The translations under genes and the position numbers were made by a program. Shown in pieces: positions 8,517 to 19,600 of a DNA stretch of 64,000 bases. Each line of letters opens with the position of its first letter. Position 1 is the first letter of the stretch. The notes below the pieces were generated by a model. It was not told the origin of the DNA. It worked only from the letters and a program-made list of their open reading frames with translations, and did no database searches. Source of the stretch: Phycisphaerae bacterium. GTDB lineage: Bacteria; Planctomycetota; Phycisphaerae; Phycisphaerales; UBA1924. Location: assembly GCA_030429705.1 (NCBI GenBank), contig JAUIES010000001.1:1-64000 (forward strand). Direction: 5' to 3'.

Positions 8517-10886
8517 TCATCCACATCCAAGGTCGTACAACGCGAGGAACATCTGCACATCAAAGAAGTCGAGCACAGCGTCTTCGTTCACATCGGCTGC
8601 AGGATCATCACTCTCGAACTGGCTTAAGAACGCGAGCACATCAAAGAAATCAACAACACCATCCGCATTGACATCCGCTCCGCAAGTCACGAACACTTCG
8701 ACAGAATCGTTGTCATAGATCACGAACGCACGCCGATTAAACCCGAGCCCGCTGTCGTCCACCTCTTGAAAAGCACCAACAATGCTTCCAGCCTCGATGA
8801 TGGTGACCGTTTCACCTACGGGGGCTGGCTCGCCGCCAACCCAATCAAGCATCAGCGTCCCGTCGAGCGTCGCCTCGTCATGCACGACATAGTGCTCAGT
8901 CGTGATCACATCGAGGATGTCACTCATGTGAATGTACAAGTCAGCAGTGCTTTCCAAAGTCAAAGACCCCATCGTCGCAACACCATCCTGCATCCAACTC
9001 GCAATGTTGACTTCGCCCGCACTGCGGAAGCCGACATCACTCAGGTCCGAGTCTTCCTGGAAGACGGTCCGTTCCACGGTCGACACAGCGTCAATCGTGC
9101 CCTCACCGACAAAGGATGCTCCTGGCACAATCCATGTGTCGCCATCGACTTCGAGTGTGCCGTTGATCGTGTTGACACCAGAACTCGTGAACTCGATGCG
9201 ATCTTCCGGATCATTGCCCGTGGTCCGTAGCATCGATGTTCCTTCGACAACCAGATCGCCGTTTTGACTAAAGTCATCAAGCACCACAAATCCAGAGTTC
9301 AAATGCAGCGATCCTCTCGCTCCATTGTCCTCGACGACAATGAGTTCGAGGTCCATCTGCAGCACCTCGCGGATGCCGAAACCATTGCCGACGAATGCCG
9401 ATCCCGAAAAGGAATGAAAGGCACCATCGCTCAGATTCGTCATGACCAAGTCACCTTCTTGGACGCGCAAGACTCCATCCTCGACCGTGTCATCCCCATC
9501 CAGGTCCACAAGCCGTACCTCGAGCGTCCCGCCTTCAGCGATCATCTCGCCCCTGTTCGATACAAACGAGTCGATATAGCCATTGCCTCGAATGATCCCA
9601 TCATTGTCAAGACGCCGACCGGAAAGCGTTCCCCCGTCCAGGACGATCTCGCCATCGCTCGCCCATCGCGTACCGGTACCAATCTGTTCGACATGGAGCA
9701 CGCCATCGATATTGAGTGTGCCTCCAAAGCTTGGCGACGAGCCAAGATCGAGCGTTTCAACGATGAGCGACAGCGTCGAGTCGTGAGCAATGTTCACCGT
9801 CTTGTCACCGGCACCATCAAGATCCAGATGACTGCCCGGCCCGAGATTGATCGTGGTCGTCCCGCCCGTGACATTCAATGTACTTTCAGGTTGACTCATC
9901 AGATCGATGATCGAGCCTTCGCCTGATGCAGTGAAGTCCGCGGAGTCGAGAATCAGCAAGCTGGCGGGCATAGCAAGCCGGGAATCACCGGCCATGTTGA
10001 TCTCGCCGCGCAAGACCGTGATCGGTGCGTCGATCGCGGTGTGACTCCATATTTGAATGGTGCCGTAACTATCGACGACCGGAGCCTCAAGCCGCGCTTT
10101 CGATTGAGACCCATCTCCAGTCAGCGCAATGTTCGATAGTGATTCCGCGACAAAACCACTCTGACTGATAAAACTCGATTCTCCGCCGTTCGCATGTATC
10201 GAGATGGCGCCGCCGAGTGCACCGGTATAAGGAAGTTCATTGATGAGAGAATTTCCGTTGGAGGCAACAATGACGGCGTTTGGCGAGGACCAATTGAAAC
10301 GAGAGGTACTGCTGTTTGTTCTTCGCAGGGTAAGTGAACCGCCATAGGACTCAGGCCCGTCCGCCCAGATGACACCATGACCGACGATCTCCAGATCGCC
10401 AGTCGTGCTGTTCATCTCAATAACGCCGCCGCCAAGTATTTCGCCGTCCTGTACAACCAACTCGGTGTCAATTTGCGCCAATCCGCCAGCCATGATAAAA
10501 AAAGCATGATCAATATCGAGCGTGTCCACATCGAAGTCTCGAGGTGATGGCGAGTCACGAACAACGATGCGACTTCCGGCTCCGTTCAAGTTGACATCGC
10601 CAGAGACAAAGATCGAATAATCACCGGGAAAGACAGAAGCACCCCCGACTATGTTCATCGCGCCCACCGAGAGGTTCGCGTTCAGATAGACTTCCGAGGC
10701 CAGCCCCGTCACGGTCGCCGTGTCCAGCACTGAATCTGGATAGGCTCCGATGGGACCGGTCCATAGGTTTGGCGTCTCCCATGCTCCTATGTTGTTGGCC
10801 CAGGTGAAATTGTCCGCGACCGACCGGGTCGTTCCGGCGCCGAGAGCGATCAGGCTTGCGAATGCGATTCGAGTGTTCTTTTTCAT
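8517..10886 (-). CDS. Exported beta-repeat protein with C-terminal dockerin-type domain
   Basis: 789 residues from ATG 10886, chosen because AAGGA stands just upstream and a Lys-rich signal peptide (MKKNTRIAF...) follows. The middle 650 residues are acidic and Asn/Gly/Ser-rich with repeated short beta units (motifs such as LDGGTL, GGTLEV, NGTLEVDG), as in autotransporter-like or pectate-lyase-like beta helices. The last 55 residues hold two calcium-loop units, DVNADGVVDFFDVLAFL and DVNEDAVLDFFDVQMFL, ending LGCG; this is a type I dockerin-like pair of the planctomycete 'GC' kind. No cohesin is seen in the window, so the partner is unknown. It probably sits on the cell surface. Confidence 0.8.
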   Translation of the reverse strand: MKKNTRIAFASLIALGAGTTRSVADNFTWANNIGAWETPNLWTGPIGAYPDSVLDTATVTGLASEVYLNANLSVGAMNIVGGASVFPGDYSIFVSGDVNLNGAGSRIVVRDSPSPRDFDVDTLDIDHAFFIMAGGLAQIDTELVVQDGEILGGGVIEMNSTTGDLEIVGHGVIWADGPESYGGSLTLRRTNSSTSRFNWSSPNAVIVASNGNSLINELPYTGALGGAISIHANGGESSFISQSGFVAESLSNIALTGDGSQSKARLEAPVVDSYGTIQIWSHTAIDAPITVLRGEINMAGDSRLAMPASLLILDSADFTASGEGSIIDLMSQPESTLNVTGGTTTINLGPGSHLDLDGAGDKTVNIAHDSTLSLIVETLDLGSSPSFGGTLNIDGVLHVEQIGTGTRWASDGEIVLDGGTLSGRRLDNDGIIRGNGYIDSFVSNRGEMIAEGGTLEVRLVDLDGDDTVEDGVLRVQEGDLVMTNLSDGAFHSFSGSAFVGNGFGIREVLQMDLELIVVEDNGARGSLHLNSGFVVLDDFSQNGDLVVEGTSMLRTTGNDPEDRIEFTSSGVNTINGTLEVDGDTWIVPGASFVGEGTIDAVSTVERTVFQEDSDLSDVGFRSAGEVNIASWMQDGVATMGSLTLESTADLYIHMSDILDVITTEHYVVHDEATLDGTLMLDWVGGEPAPVGETVTIIEAGSIVGAFQEVDDSGLGFNRRAFVIYDNDSVEVFVTCGADVNADGVVDFFDVLAFLSQFESDDPAADVNEDAVLDFFDVQMFLALYDLGCG

Positions 10887-11065
10887 GATTTGATTCCTTT
10901 GTTTGGTATGTGCAAGGATCTCGGACAGCACCGATGCTGATCTGATCCAGGAGACAAAGCGGGAATCAATCCATGATGGGACATCACCTTGTAATAAAGT
11001 GTCAAAATGGACTTCTGAACCAGATACGGGGTTTTTTGTTCACTATCAGGAGCCGTTCAAGGCGC

Positions 11066-11093
11066 AAGAAAAAGCCGGGCGCTTGGCCCGGCT
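11066..11093 (-). terminator. Rho-independent terminator of the VPS10-type gene
   Basis: On the minus strand AGCCGGGC, loop caagc, GCCCGGCT is followed by a run of T (ttttt then cttg). It lies about 32 bases beyond the stop at 11125 and fits that gene. Confidence 0.85.
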
Positions 11094-11124
11094 GGAAGAA
11101 ACTCAAAGTTGTGCGACAAAGTTT

Positions 11125-14100
11125 CTAGTCGAAGACACCTGCTTCTTCGTGATCCAGAACACCCTCATCTTCGACCTCCAGACCTTCGAAGAAGCCGTCA
11201 AAGTCAAAATCCACATCGGGCTCTGTCGGATCGTTCACGACATCGAAGACACGCGAGACAATCACATCGCCTGAGGTCAGGACAAGTCGATACGAGCCCG
11301 CACCGACCATCGCCCCGCGACGGAATCGTTGGCGCTGTGAGTTGGCTGGGGGGGCACGGCGAAGATCCCAATCGATCTTGTGCAACCCGGCTTGCGTGCC
11401 TCCATCCGGAATGTCGAGCGTGCGAACCAACCGACCTGCAATATCGAAGACCTCGATCTTCAAATCACTCGCGTTCTCGCCGAGTGAGTAATAGATCGAT
11501 GCGCTGCGCGAGGGGTTTTCGCCGGTGAACCAGCCATGGGCTCCTCGACCGCGTTCGGGGGCAAACCGCCACTGCACAACCGTGTTTGGTGTGTACAGAT
11601 GAACACCCGCGTTGCGTGCTGCAGCATTCATCTGCTGGAGCGGCGTGACATCAATCGCCCAGGCTCCGCGGCCATGCGTCCCGACAACAATCTCACCGTT
11701 CGATTCGTGCTGCGCAACTTCATGAATAGAAACCGTCGGCAGGTCGTTGTGGAACTTCGTCCAACTCGCTCCACGATCGACCGAAACCCACAGCCCAAAC
11801 TCAGTGCCCAGGTACAACACATTGCGGTTGACCATGTCTTCGCGAAGGACCCGCGAGCAACCCGTCGGCAAGTTCCCACGAAGTGAACTCCAGGTCTTGC
11901 CCGCATCTTCTGACACGAACACATACGGCTCATCGTCGTCGTAGTAATGACCATCGAGCACGATGTACACGCGCTCGCGCTCAAACTTCGACCACTCGAT
12001 CGACTGCACTCGCCGTGGACCGGGGACCATGCCCTCAAGGCCGGGCCCTTCCGGTTCGTCGCTTGCTTCCGCGACAACTTCGCGTTCGCCGTTGAACGGT
12101 GCTTCAAAGCCCATGGCTTCGGATCCGAGATTGCCGACCAGTCTGCCGTCGTCGAGTTTTGCCTTAAAGTCGAACTTGCCCTGCGGGCCGGTGAAACTGA
12201 ACGATAGTTCTCCAGTATCTTCATCAAATTCTGAACTCTTGGTCGTGTCATTGAGCACGGTTGCAGCTATCTCGACCGAGAATTGCTCGTCGTCAAGTTT
12301 GGTGATGATCAGCGTGAACGGCGGCTGTCCCGATCCAGCCATTTCACCACCCAAGTTGCAGATCCACTCACCATTCAATGGATGATCAGGACCAGCAGGC
12401 GCAGACGAGTCTTCGTCGCTCGAATCGCTTGTTGTCGAAGCGGCCGCCCATGTTCGCGGTGCCCGTGCGGATGCGGACGATGTCACCTCGGCAGATTCTT
12501 CAGCAGAGCCGCGACCACCAGCATCACCCGGAAGTGCAGCCACAAACTCTCGCAACTGCGTCATCTCTTCCTCATTAATGGACCCATTGTCGTCGGCATC
12601 AAACATCTTGCCATAGGGACGCATCCGTTCCGGTATCTCCGAAGTTTGCAAGAGCCCGTCCTCGTCCGCATCAAATCGTTCGAGGAAGAACGCGAAGGTC
12701 GGCGCTCCTCGACCAGAACCGGCGCGATTCGCGGCGCGAGCCGGACGATCTGCGGACGAATCCGACGATTCAGTTGATTCGTCTGTGTACGCTGTTTCGT
12801 CATAGGGGAACATGATGTTCTCCCACTCGCCCCCACCATCGCGCGAGACCCACAGTGCGCCATCATCAGAACCGACCATGAGCAAATCAGGGTTGATCGG
12901 CGACTCATCAAACGCTGTAGAACTGCCTCGCCGCGTGCGTACGACCTGCGGGCTGATACGCTTGATGTCGTTGCCCTTGTCGTATGAACGGAACACATAG
13001 TTTCCTGCGGTGTAATAGATCTTCGGGTTGTGATGGCTCAACATGAACGGCGTCTTCCAGTTCCACCGATACTCCGTCCCGCGCGGAGCGCGAGGCCGAA
13101 TCCAACCGCGTTCGCCTGTGGTCAGGTGCACGCGCCCCATGCCGCCATTCTGGCTCTCGTAGTACAGCTGGGCAGGGTCATCCGGATCGATCGCACAGAT
13201 GAATCCATCGCCCCCACCGATTCGGAACCAGTCTGTGTTGTAAGTTCCGTCACCGGTTCGGCTGCGATTCGGCCCGCCCCACGAACCGTTGTCCTGCAGG
13301 CCGCCGTACACCATGTAGAGAGGCTGATTGTCAACCGCAATATGATAAAACTGCGCAATTGCAAATTTGTCATGGTGAATGAAAGTGTTGCCGCGGTCAT
13401 GCGTGACATACACGCCGCCATCGTTCCCAAGAATCATGTGTTCGCCGTCATTCGGATCGATCCACATTGTGTGGTGATCGACATGCACAATGCCGGGCGC
13501 GCCATCGCGGGTCCAGGTCTTGCCACCATCTGACGACTTTGAGAGCGCCGTGCCAAGAACCCACATGTAGTGGTCATCACTCGGATCGACACGGAACTTC
13601 GAGTAATACATCGGGCGCGGGTTGATCGAGTTGATGCGCTCCCATGACTTGCCCGCGTCGGTCGACTTGAAAAGCCCACCCGTTTCATACCCGTCTTCAC
13701 CCTGCTGATCCTGAATGCTGTCGCGCTGGCCGCCAAGATCCTGTTCAAACGGTTTGCTGGATGGATCCGGGTGTTCGGCGAGTGTGACATCGATATCCAC
13801 GACCTCGCCCGATCGCGCCACCTGCATGGTCACATCTGTGCCGGCTTCGCGAATCCGAATCTCACCTAGGAAATCGTCATACGACAGCACCGGCTCGCCA
13901 TCGACCTGAATGACGATATCCCCCACCTTCAGGCCTGCCTTCTCCGCCGGGCCGTCTTTGGTGATCTGCGTGAGCCGTGCACCAACATCCGCGTTTTCTC
14001 CCGACATCCCCAAAAAACCGGGCTTCGCAATACCTTCACCAATCCGCACCGAATCGACAAGCATGTACACCGTGTCGGCATCTGTCCCCGACCAGTCCAT

Positions 14101-14907
14101 GCCCATGCGACCCATGTCAACACTCGGCAAGCCTTTCGTGATCTCCGTCCAGGTATCCCCGCCATCTTCGGTGCGATAGAGCCCGCTACCAGGTCCCCAT
14201 CGCTTCGCCGGGTCGTTGGTGTCAAACGCATCGCGTTCGCGCTCCCAAGCAGCTGCAAGAATCACATCCGGGTCCTCAGGATGAAACATCATGTCGATGA
14301 TGCCGGTCTTGTCATCGATAAAGAGCACTTTGTCCCATGACTCCCCGCCATCGGTGGTGCGATACACGCCGCGATCATCGTTCGGTCCCCACAGCCGACC
14401 GAGCGCGCCAACATAGACCGTGTCGTCGTCTTCAGGATGAATCAGGACCTTGCCGACCTGAAAGGTGTCCTTGAGCCCCATGTGCTTCCACGACGCTCCG
14501 CCATCTGTTGACTTGTAGACACCGTCACCCCACGACACGCTGTTGCGTGGGTTGTGTTCACCTGTTCCGATCCAGACGAGATCTGGGTCAGTCGCCGAGA
14601 CCGCAATGTCGCCGATCGAAACAGACGACTCGTGATCAAAGAGATGCTCATAGGTGTCGCCATTGTTGGTCGTCTTGAGCAACCCGCCCGATGCCGACCC
14701 GACATAGTAAATCTTTGGGTTGGCCTGATAGACTTCAATATCGACGATGCGCCCGCTCATATTCGCAGGCCCGATAAGACGCCAGTCGAACGACTTGACC
14801 CAATCCGGATCGAGCGCTTGCGTTGCACCCCCATCTTGAGCGTGTGCAACCATGACAAATGCACTTACAAGCGTGCAGACAGCGGTTTTTAGTCCAGTTT
14901 GACGCAT
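11125..14907 (-). CDS. Giant exported VPS10/BNR propeller with PDZ, EF-hand and FlgD-like parts
   Basis: 1260 residues from ATG 14907 (GGAG eight bases upstream); a Sec signal ends near VAHAQDGG. Many Asp-box/BNR repeats (S-T-D-G-G-x-S/T-W, for example TDGGASWKHM, TEDGGDTWTEI, SSDGGKTW, SEDAGKTW) show sortilin/VPS10-type propellers of the glycosyl-hydrolase-like class. A PDZ domain is inserted at about residues 305-380 (AGLKVGDIVIQVDGEPV). Two EF-hand loops lie near residues 740-785 (DADEDGLLQTSE and DADDNGSINEEE). A FlgD/Por-sorting-like Ig fold lies near 1130-1220 (VFDIAGRLVRTLDI). Between the EF-hands and the last propeller part there is a Ser-rich linker and a small beta domain. The role is probably surface or periplasmic binding or proteolysis support; no protease triad is seen. 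Confidence 0.85.
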   Translation of the reverse strand: MRQTGLKTAVCTLVSAFVMVAHAQDGGATQALDPDWVKSFDWRLIGPANMSGRIVDIEVYQANPKIYYVGSASGGLLKTTNNGDTYEHLFDHESSVSIGDIAVSATDPDLVWIGTGEHNPRNSVSWGDGVYKSTDGGASWKHMGLKDTFQVGKVLIHPEDDDTVYVGALGRLWGPNDDRGVYRTTDGGESWDKVLFIDDKTGIIDMMFHPEDPDVILAAAWERERDAFDTNDPAKRWGPGSGLYRTEDGGDTWTEITKGLPSVDMGRMGMDWSGTDADTVYMLVDSVRIGEGIAKPGFLGMSGENADVGARLTQITKDGPAEKAGLKVGDIVIQVDGEPVLSYDDFLGEIRIREAGTDVTMQVARSGEVVDIDVTLAEHPDPSSKPFEQDLGGQRDSIQDQQGEDGYETGGLFKSTDAGKSWERINSINPRPMYYSKFRVDPSDDHYMWVLGTALSKSSDGGKTWTRDGAPGIVHVDHHTMWIDPNDGEHMILGNDGGVYVTHDRGNTFIHHDKFAIAQFYHIAVDNQPLYMVYGGLQDNGSWGGPNRSRTGDGTYNTDWFRIGGGDGFICAIDPDDPAQLYYESQNGGMGRVHLTTGERGWIRPRAPRGTEYRWNWKTPFMLSHHNPKIYYTAGNYVFRSYDKGNDIKRISPQVVRTRRGSSTAFDESPINPDLLMVGSDDGALWVSRDGGGEWENIMFPYDETAYTDESTESSDSSADRPARAANRAGSGRGAPTFAFFLERFDADEDGLLQTSEIPERMRPYGKMFDADDNGSINEEEMTQLREFVAALPGDAGGRGSAEESAEVTSSASARAPRTWAAASTTSDSSDEDSSAPAGPDHPLNGEWICNLGGEMAGSGQPPFTLIITKLDDEQFSVEIAATVLNDTTKSSEFDEDTGELSFSFTGPQGKFDFKAKLDDGRLVGNLGSEAMGFEAPFNGEREVVAEASDEPEGPGLEGMVPGPRRVQSIEWSKFERERVYIVLDGHYYDDDEPYVFVSEDAGKTWSSLRGNLPTGCSRVLREDMVNRNVLYLGTEFGLWVSVDRGASWTKFHNDLPTVSIHEVAQHESNGEIVVGTHGRGAWAIDVTPLQQMNAAARNAGVHLYTPNTVVQWRFAPERGRGAHGWFTGENPSRSASIYYSLGENASDLKIEVFDIAGRLVRTLDIPDGGTQAGLHKIDWDLRRAPPANSQRQRFRRGAMVGAGSYRLVLTSGDVIVSRVFDVVNDPTEPDVDFDFDGFFEGLEVEDEGVLDHEEAGVFD

Positions 14908-15171
14908 CTTCCAGTCTCCATGTCTCACTCTTCTACAGAGTCAAGATTGCCAAATTGATCGGTTATCAAGACGACCGGTCGCCCGTTTTCACCCAGACGA
15001 ACAGCCGTTCCACCACAACGCCCACCCTCGTGAGCACCATGTCCAGGTCACAACTTGTTGTGTGATCCCGATCTCTCCATCTCCCCTCACGCTTTCCACC
15101 ATAGCAAAACGAGGTGCGTCTGGGCAAGCGAAACCTGAATTCATGCTGCCTTCAGCAATCTTGCAAGTGAG
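14908..15171. other. Intergenic region
   Basis: 264 bases between the VPS10-type gene start and the DUF1501 gene stop. It must hold the promoter for the VPS10-type gene (minus strand). No open frame, hairpin-plus-T terminator or obvious operator is seen. Confidence 0.5.
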
Positions 15172-16635
15172 TCAAGTCAGGATGTCATGAATCACTTTGC
15201 CGTGCACATCGGTCAATCGCATTTCGCGTCCACCAAAGGGCACGGTCAGCCGTGTGTGGTCGATGCCGAGCACATGCAACATCGTGGCATGCAAATCGTG
15301 CACCTCGACTGGGTTTTCAACCGCGTGATACCCATACTCGTCGGTCGCACCATAAGTTGTTCCGCCGCGAACGCCAGCACCCGCTAGCCACATGGTGTAG
15401 CCAAACGGGTTGTGGTCTCGCCCATTACTTCCTTGGGCAAACGGCGTGCGTCCAAACTCCGCTCCCCAAACCACCAGCGTGTCCTCCATCAGCCCGCGCC
15501 GACGCAGGTCCTTGAGCAGTCCTGCAATCGGTTGATCAACCGCAAGCGCATTCGATTCATGCGACTTGAGCAGATTCGAGTGCTGGTCCCATCGATCATT
15601 TCCATTGACCGCCGGGCAGGTCAGTTCGATAAATCGCACGCCTCGCTCGACAAGCCGCCTTGCCACAAGGCACTGCATCGCGTAGGTCCGTGTTCCCTCA
15701 AACTCGGCATCAAGACCGTACAGCGATTTTGTTTCTTCTGTCTCGTTCGAGATATCCATCAGTTCGGGCACCGCGGACTGCATGCGGTATGCGGTTTCAT
15801 AGTTGGCAATCGCCGATTCGACCGCATCGTTCCTTCCGAGTCGCTCGGCGAACTGACGGTCCAACTGGCCGATCAGATCCAGTTTGTCGCGCTGCAACGA
15901 CGGGTCAGGCTCGGTCGGTCGAATATTCGCCACCGCTTCACCGCTCGGCTTGAAGATCGACCCCTGATGCGTCGCCGACAAAAACCCCGAACCAAAACAC
16001 GCAAGCCCCCCCGGCGGAATCAAGCCACCATTGAGAACGACAAAAGCAGGCAAATTCTGCGCGACACTGCCCAACCCATAACTCATCCACGCACCCATAC
16101 TCGGCCTGCCGGACAGACCCAGCCCGGTGTGCAGAAAATAGTTCGCATTTGTGTGCTCACTGAACGGCGATGTCATCGAACGAACCACGCACAACTCATC
16201 CGCACAAGTCCCAACATGCGGAAACAGATCACTGATCGCAAGCCCGCTCTGCCCATACCGACGGAACTTCCAAGGCGACCCCAGCGTGTTGCCGTTGTTG
16301 TCAAACTGTGTCGCCTCCATCTTCATCCCGAAGGGCTTGCCGTTCTCCACGGTCAGCCGCGGCTTCGGATCAAAGGTATCAACCTGCGACGGGCCGCCGT
16401 CCATGTACAAAAAGATAATGCTCTTTGCCCGTGCCGCATGATGAGGCAGCGTCGCACCGATCTGACCCGCACCAACGCCTGCCAACTCCGACCCTGACAA
16501 GCCCGGAATCGCCCGTGCAAAGGCGCAATCCCCCACCATCGCTGCAAGCGCCATCGCACCAAACCCGGTGACACCATGCCGAAGCATGTCCCGTCTGGTC
16601 ATCGGCGTTGCCTGAAATCGTCCGCAGTGCGCCAT
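15172..16635 (-). CDS. Tat-exported DUF1501 protein
   Basis: 487 residues from ATG 16635, nine bases after the stop of the upstream cytochrome gene; ATG 16602 would give a shorter leader. The twin-arginine motif TRRDML is followed by a hydrophobic stretch. The body follows the DUF1501 sulfatase/alkaline-phosphatase-like fold: FLYMDGGPSQVDTFDPKP near residue 75, VRSMTSPFSEHTNA, VRFIELTCP..NDRWDQHSN, and VVWGAEFGRTPFAQG...GRDHNP near the C-terminus, which carry Asp/His residues suited to metal binding. It forms a two-gene unit with the DUF1549/DUF1553 protein, a pairing characteristic of planctomycetes and their relatives. The biochemical activity of this family is not established; a role in handling complex carbohydrate or sulfated polymers is often suspected. 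Confidence 0.9.
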   Translation of the reverse strand: MAHCGRFQATPMTRRDMLRHGVTGFGAMALAAMVGDCAFARAIPGLSGSELAGVGAGQIGATLPHHAARAKSIIFLYMDGGPSQVDTFDPKPRLTVENGKPFGMKMEATQFDNNGNTLGSPWKFRRYGQSGLAISDLFPHVGTCADELCVVRSMTSPFSEHTNANYFLHTGLGLSGRPSMGAWMSYGLGSVAQNLPAFVVLNGGLIPPGGLACFGSGFLSATHQGSIFKPSGEAVANIRPTEPDPSLQRDKLDLIGQLDRQFAERLGRNDAVESAIANYETAYRMQSAVPELMDISNETEETKSLYGLDAEFEGTRTYAMQCLVARRLVERGVRFIELTCPAVNGNDRWDQHSNLLKSHESNALAVDQPIAGLLKDLRRRGLMEDTLVVWGAEFGRTPFAQGSNGRDHNPFGYTMWLAGAGVRGGTTYGATDEYGYHAVENPVEVHDLHATMLHVLGIDHTRLTVPFGGREMRLTDVHGKVIHDILT

Positions 16636-16643
16636 GCGTACCC

Positions 16644-19600
16644 CTACTCCACAAAAATGAACTCTTTGAGATTCAGCACCACATGACACAAATCAACCCA
16701 CACCTGCCGCTCGACAGCCTCGACATCATCCTGAAGCAACGCGCGATGCGACGCAGCCTGATCATCGAGAAAACGAATCGCGCTCGATCGCTCTTCTTCA
16801 CGAGGAGACCGGCTCAATGCCAACCAATACAGCAGATCAACGCGTTCCCTTGTCGACTCCGATTCATGCAATAGTCGATCCGCCAAGACCTCTGCCTGTC
16901 CGATCATGAACGGGCTGTTCATCAGGATGAGCGACTGTGCAGGCACATTCGACCGTGACCGCTTGCCCATCGCCGAGTGCGGGTTCGGTGCGTCAAACGC
17001 CTGCATCATTGGTTCCAGAAAATTCCGTCGCACTTCCAGATACACGCTCCTTCGACCATCACCATCGATCGGCCCACTCTTGCCAGGCCTCCCGCGTCCA
17101 GTCATAAAATCTGTCAAATGAACCGGCACGCTTCGACCATACATCGTCTCATCAAGTCGTCCTGAAACAGCCAACACCGCATCTCGAATTGTCTCTCCCT
17201 CAAGCCGACGCACCGTTCGCACCGATAGCATCTGATTCAGCGGGTCAACCTCCGCCGCTCGACCTTCCAGAGACCCACTCGCCATGCGATAGGTCTTCGT
17301 CAACACAATCGCACGAATCAACGATTTGATGGACCATCCCATCTCATCACGAAATCGCGACGCAAGATGGTCGAGCAGTTCCGGGTGCGTTGGTGTTGAT
17401 CCAAGCAAGCCGAAATCATCGGTCGACTCGACGAGCCCGCGACCAAACAAGTGGTGCCACACCCGATTGACAATCACTCGCGTCGTCATCGGATTCGATT
17501 CATCCAGCACGCGTTCTGCCAGCTGCAGCCGTCCGCTGCCACTCGAACCGTCGATTGACGCATCGTCGCACAACACGCCCAGGAACCCACGCGGAGCCAC
17601 CTCGCCCAGTTGCAGGTGATTCCCTCGTATGAACACGCGTTCATCCTCGGGCGAACCATCCTCAATCGCAGTCACTCGTCTCGGCTCGGGTATGTCGTTC
17701 TCGATACGCTCATACGCAGCCACGACAGCAGGGTCCGATGCCTCGGAACTGCCAAGCAGCTGGTGTTCAGACAGGCTGTTCAAACAGTGCACATCAAGAC
17801 GATCAACAGCGACACCAACTTTTTGCAATGTGGCATCGACGCTAAAAACCTGGGCAACATCGGCCAGCGATGCTTCCCCCCCATACCGACGCCGTATCAA
17901 CCTCGCTACACCTTCATCATCGGGCGTTGCGTTGCTCTGACCAAACACGATGTCATCAACCGCGATCGACCCGTCCAACCGATCGTCAATGATCTCGTAA
18001 TGAGCGCGATGTCCCACAAACTTGCGCACATCGTGCACAATCCAGCGCCAATCGTCCGACTCGACATCCTGTTTCATCCCGCCGAACAACAACGCGTTGT
18101 ATTCGTCCATCGTGTAGCCATCGACAATCACGCGAAGCGTGCCGCGCCCTTTGGCGCGCGTCATGATGAACGGCTCAACGATCTCGAATGTCGGCGATCG
18201 CAGCGTCCCCATCAAGCGATCAGAAAGGCTTCCTGACCATGCCATCGAAGTCGTCGCCCATGATCGCTGACCATCATGCCAGATCGGCATCCCCATCGGT
18301 GTCGCAACCTGAGTGAACCCCCACCCGGAGGCAAACCATTCGTGCTGCCCGTCAGTTTGATCGAATCGCTCAAACGACCTGTACCCAGTGTTCGGTCTAT
18401 CTGGCTGTTCCAACAGATGCCCAACGACTGCCTCGGCATCACCCCCGACCTGGCTCGCGAGCCGACTGAATGCCGCCAGCACATCGTCATGGCGCCCATC
18501 ATCAAAAGCCATGAACGCCTCAACCCATGACCCGAGTGCTTCGGGATCGAGGTTTCGTTCCGCAGCCACCGCCGCCACACTCCGCTGCGCATGTTGCCCG
18601 CGCACTGCAGCGTTGGAGAACACCAGTTCGTCGACGCGAATATTCCCCCACCCGCCTGTCGCGTCATCAAAAATCTCGATCACCGCATCCTGCCCTCGAT
18701 AGGCAGACAGATCGATCGAACCTGGCACCAAATTCAGCGTATTGGAGCCAGTCGCTTCGCCGACCACCTTGCCATCGACAAGAACCCGCAGGCCAGTCTT
18801 GCCGGGGTGATGCCCGCCGCCGATGAGAAAATGCAGAAACCCGCGTCGAATCACAAATGACGCGCTGACAAGTTTGCCAGTCTTCGCATCCGTATCCGGG
18901 CTCGAACCCGATTCAGTCCGTACATGTGAATCGGCGAAACCATGCCCGACCGCTGTCCCGCCCGCAGCCAGTCGACCCTCTCCCGATTTCGTCGGCCCTT
19001 CAGCAAAAGCATCGCCGACAACCGTCCAACCGTCATAGGAGTCGCCATCAAAATCCTCGAACGGCCGTTCAAGAGGACGATCGACAACCTCATCCACACC
19101 GGGCTCGCCAAACATCACTTCCGCTGCGCCCAAGGCTAAATGCGACGCTGGATCAAAGTCGACGGGTAGCTGTTCAGACGCTTGGTGTAATCTGAGCCAA
19201 TCATGCATCTGGTGATCCGACAGCGCCGCAATTGCGGCTTCGATGCGCCCCCCCGGATCCAGATAAGCCTCCTGCCGCCGAGAACTCTGCAGAAATCCCG
19301 CCAGCCCGTAGTACTCCTTGGTCAATATCGGATCAAACTTATGATCATGACACCGCGCGCAACTCACGGTCGTGGCGAGAAATGCCTTGGAAAACACATC
19401 AATCTGATTGTCAATGCGCAACGCTTCATCGAGCCTCACATCGACCGGCGCATGCGTCCCCTCACTCATCCACCAGAAACCGGTTCCGATGATCGACTCA
19501 TTGAATCGTTCGTCAGGGTTCATGCGCGGGTTTGCTAGCAAATCACCCGCAATATGCTCGGTCACAATCTGGTCATACGGCACATCCGCGTTGAGCGCAC

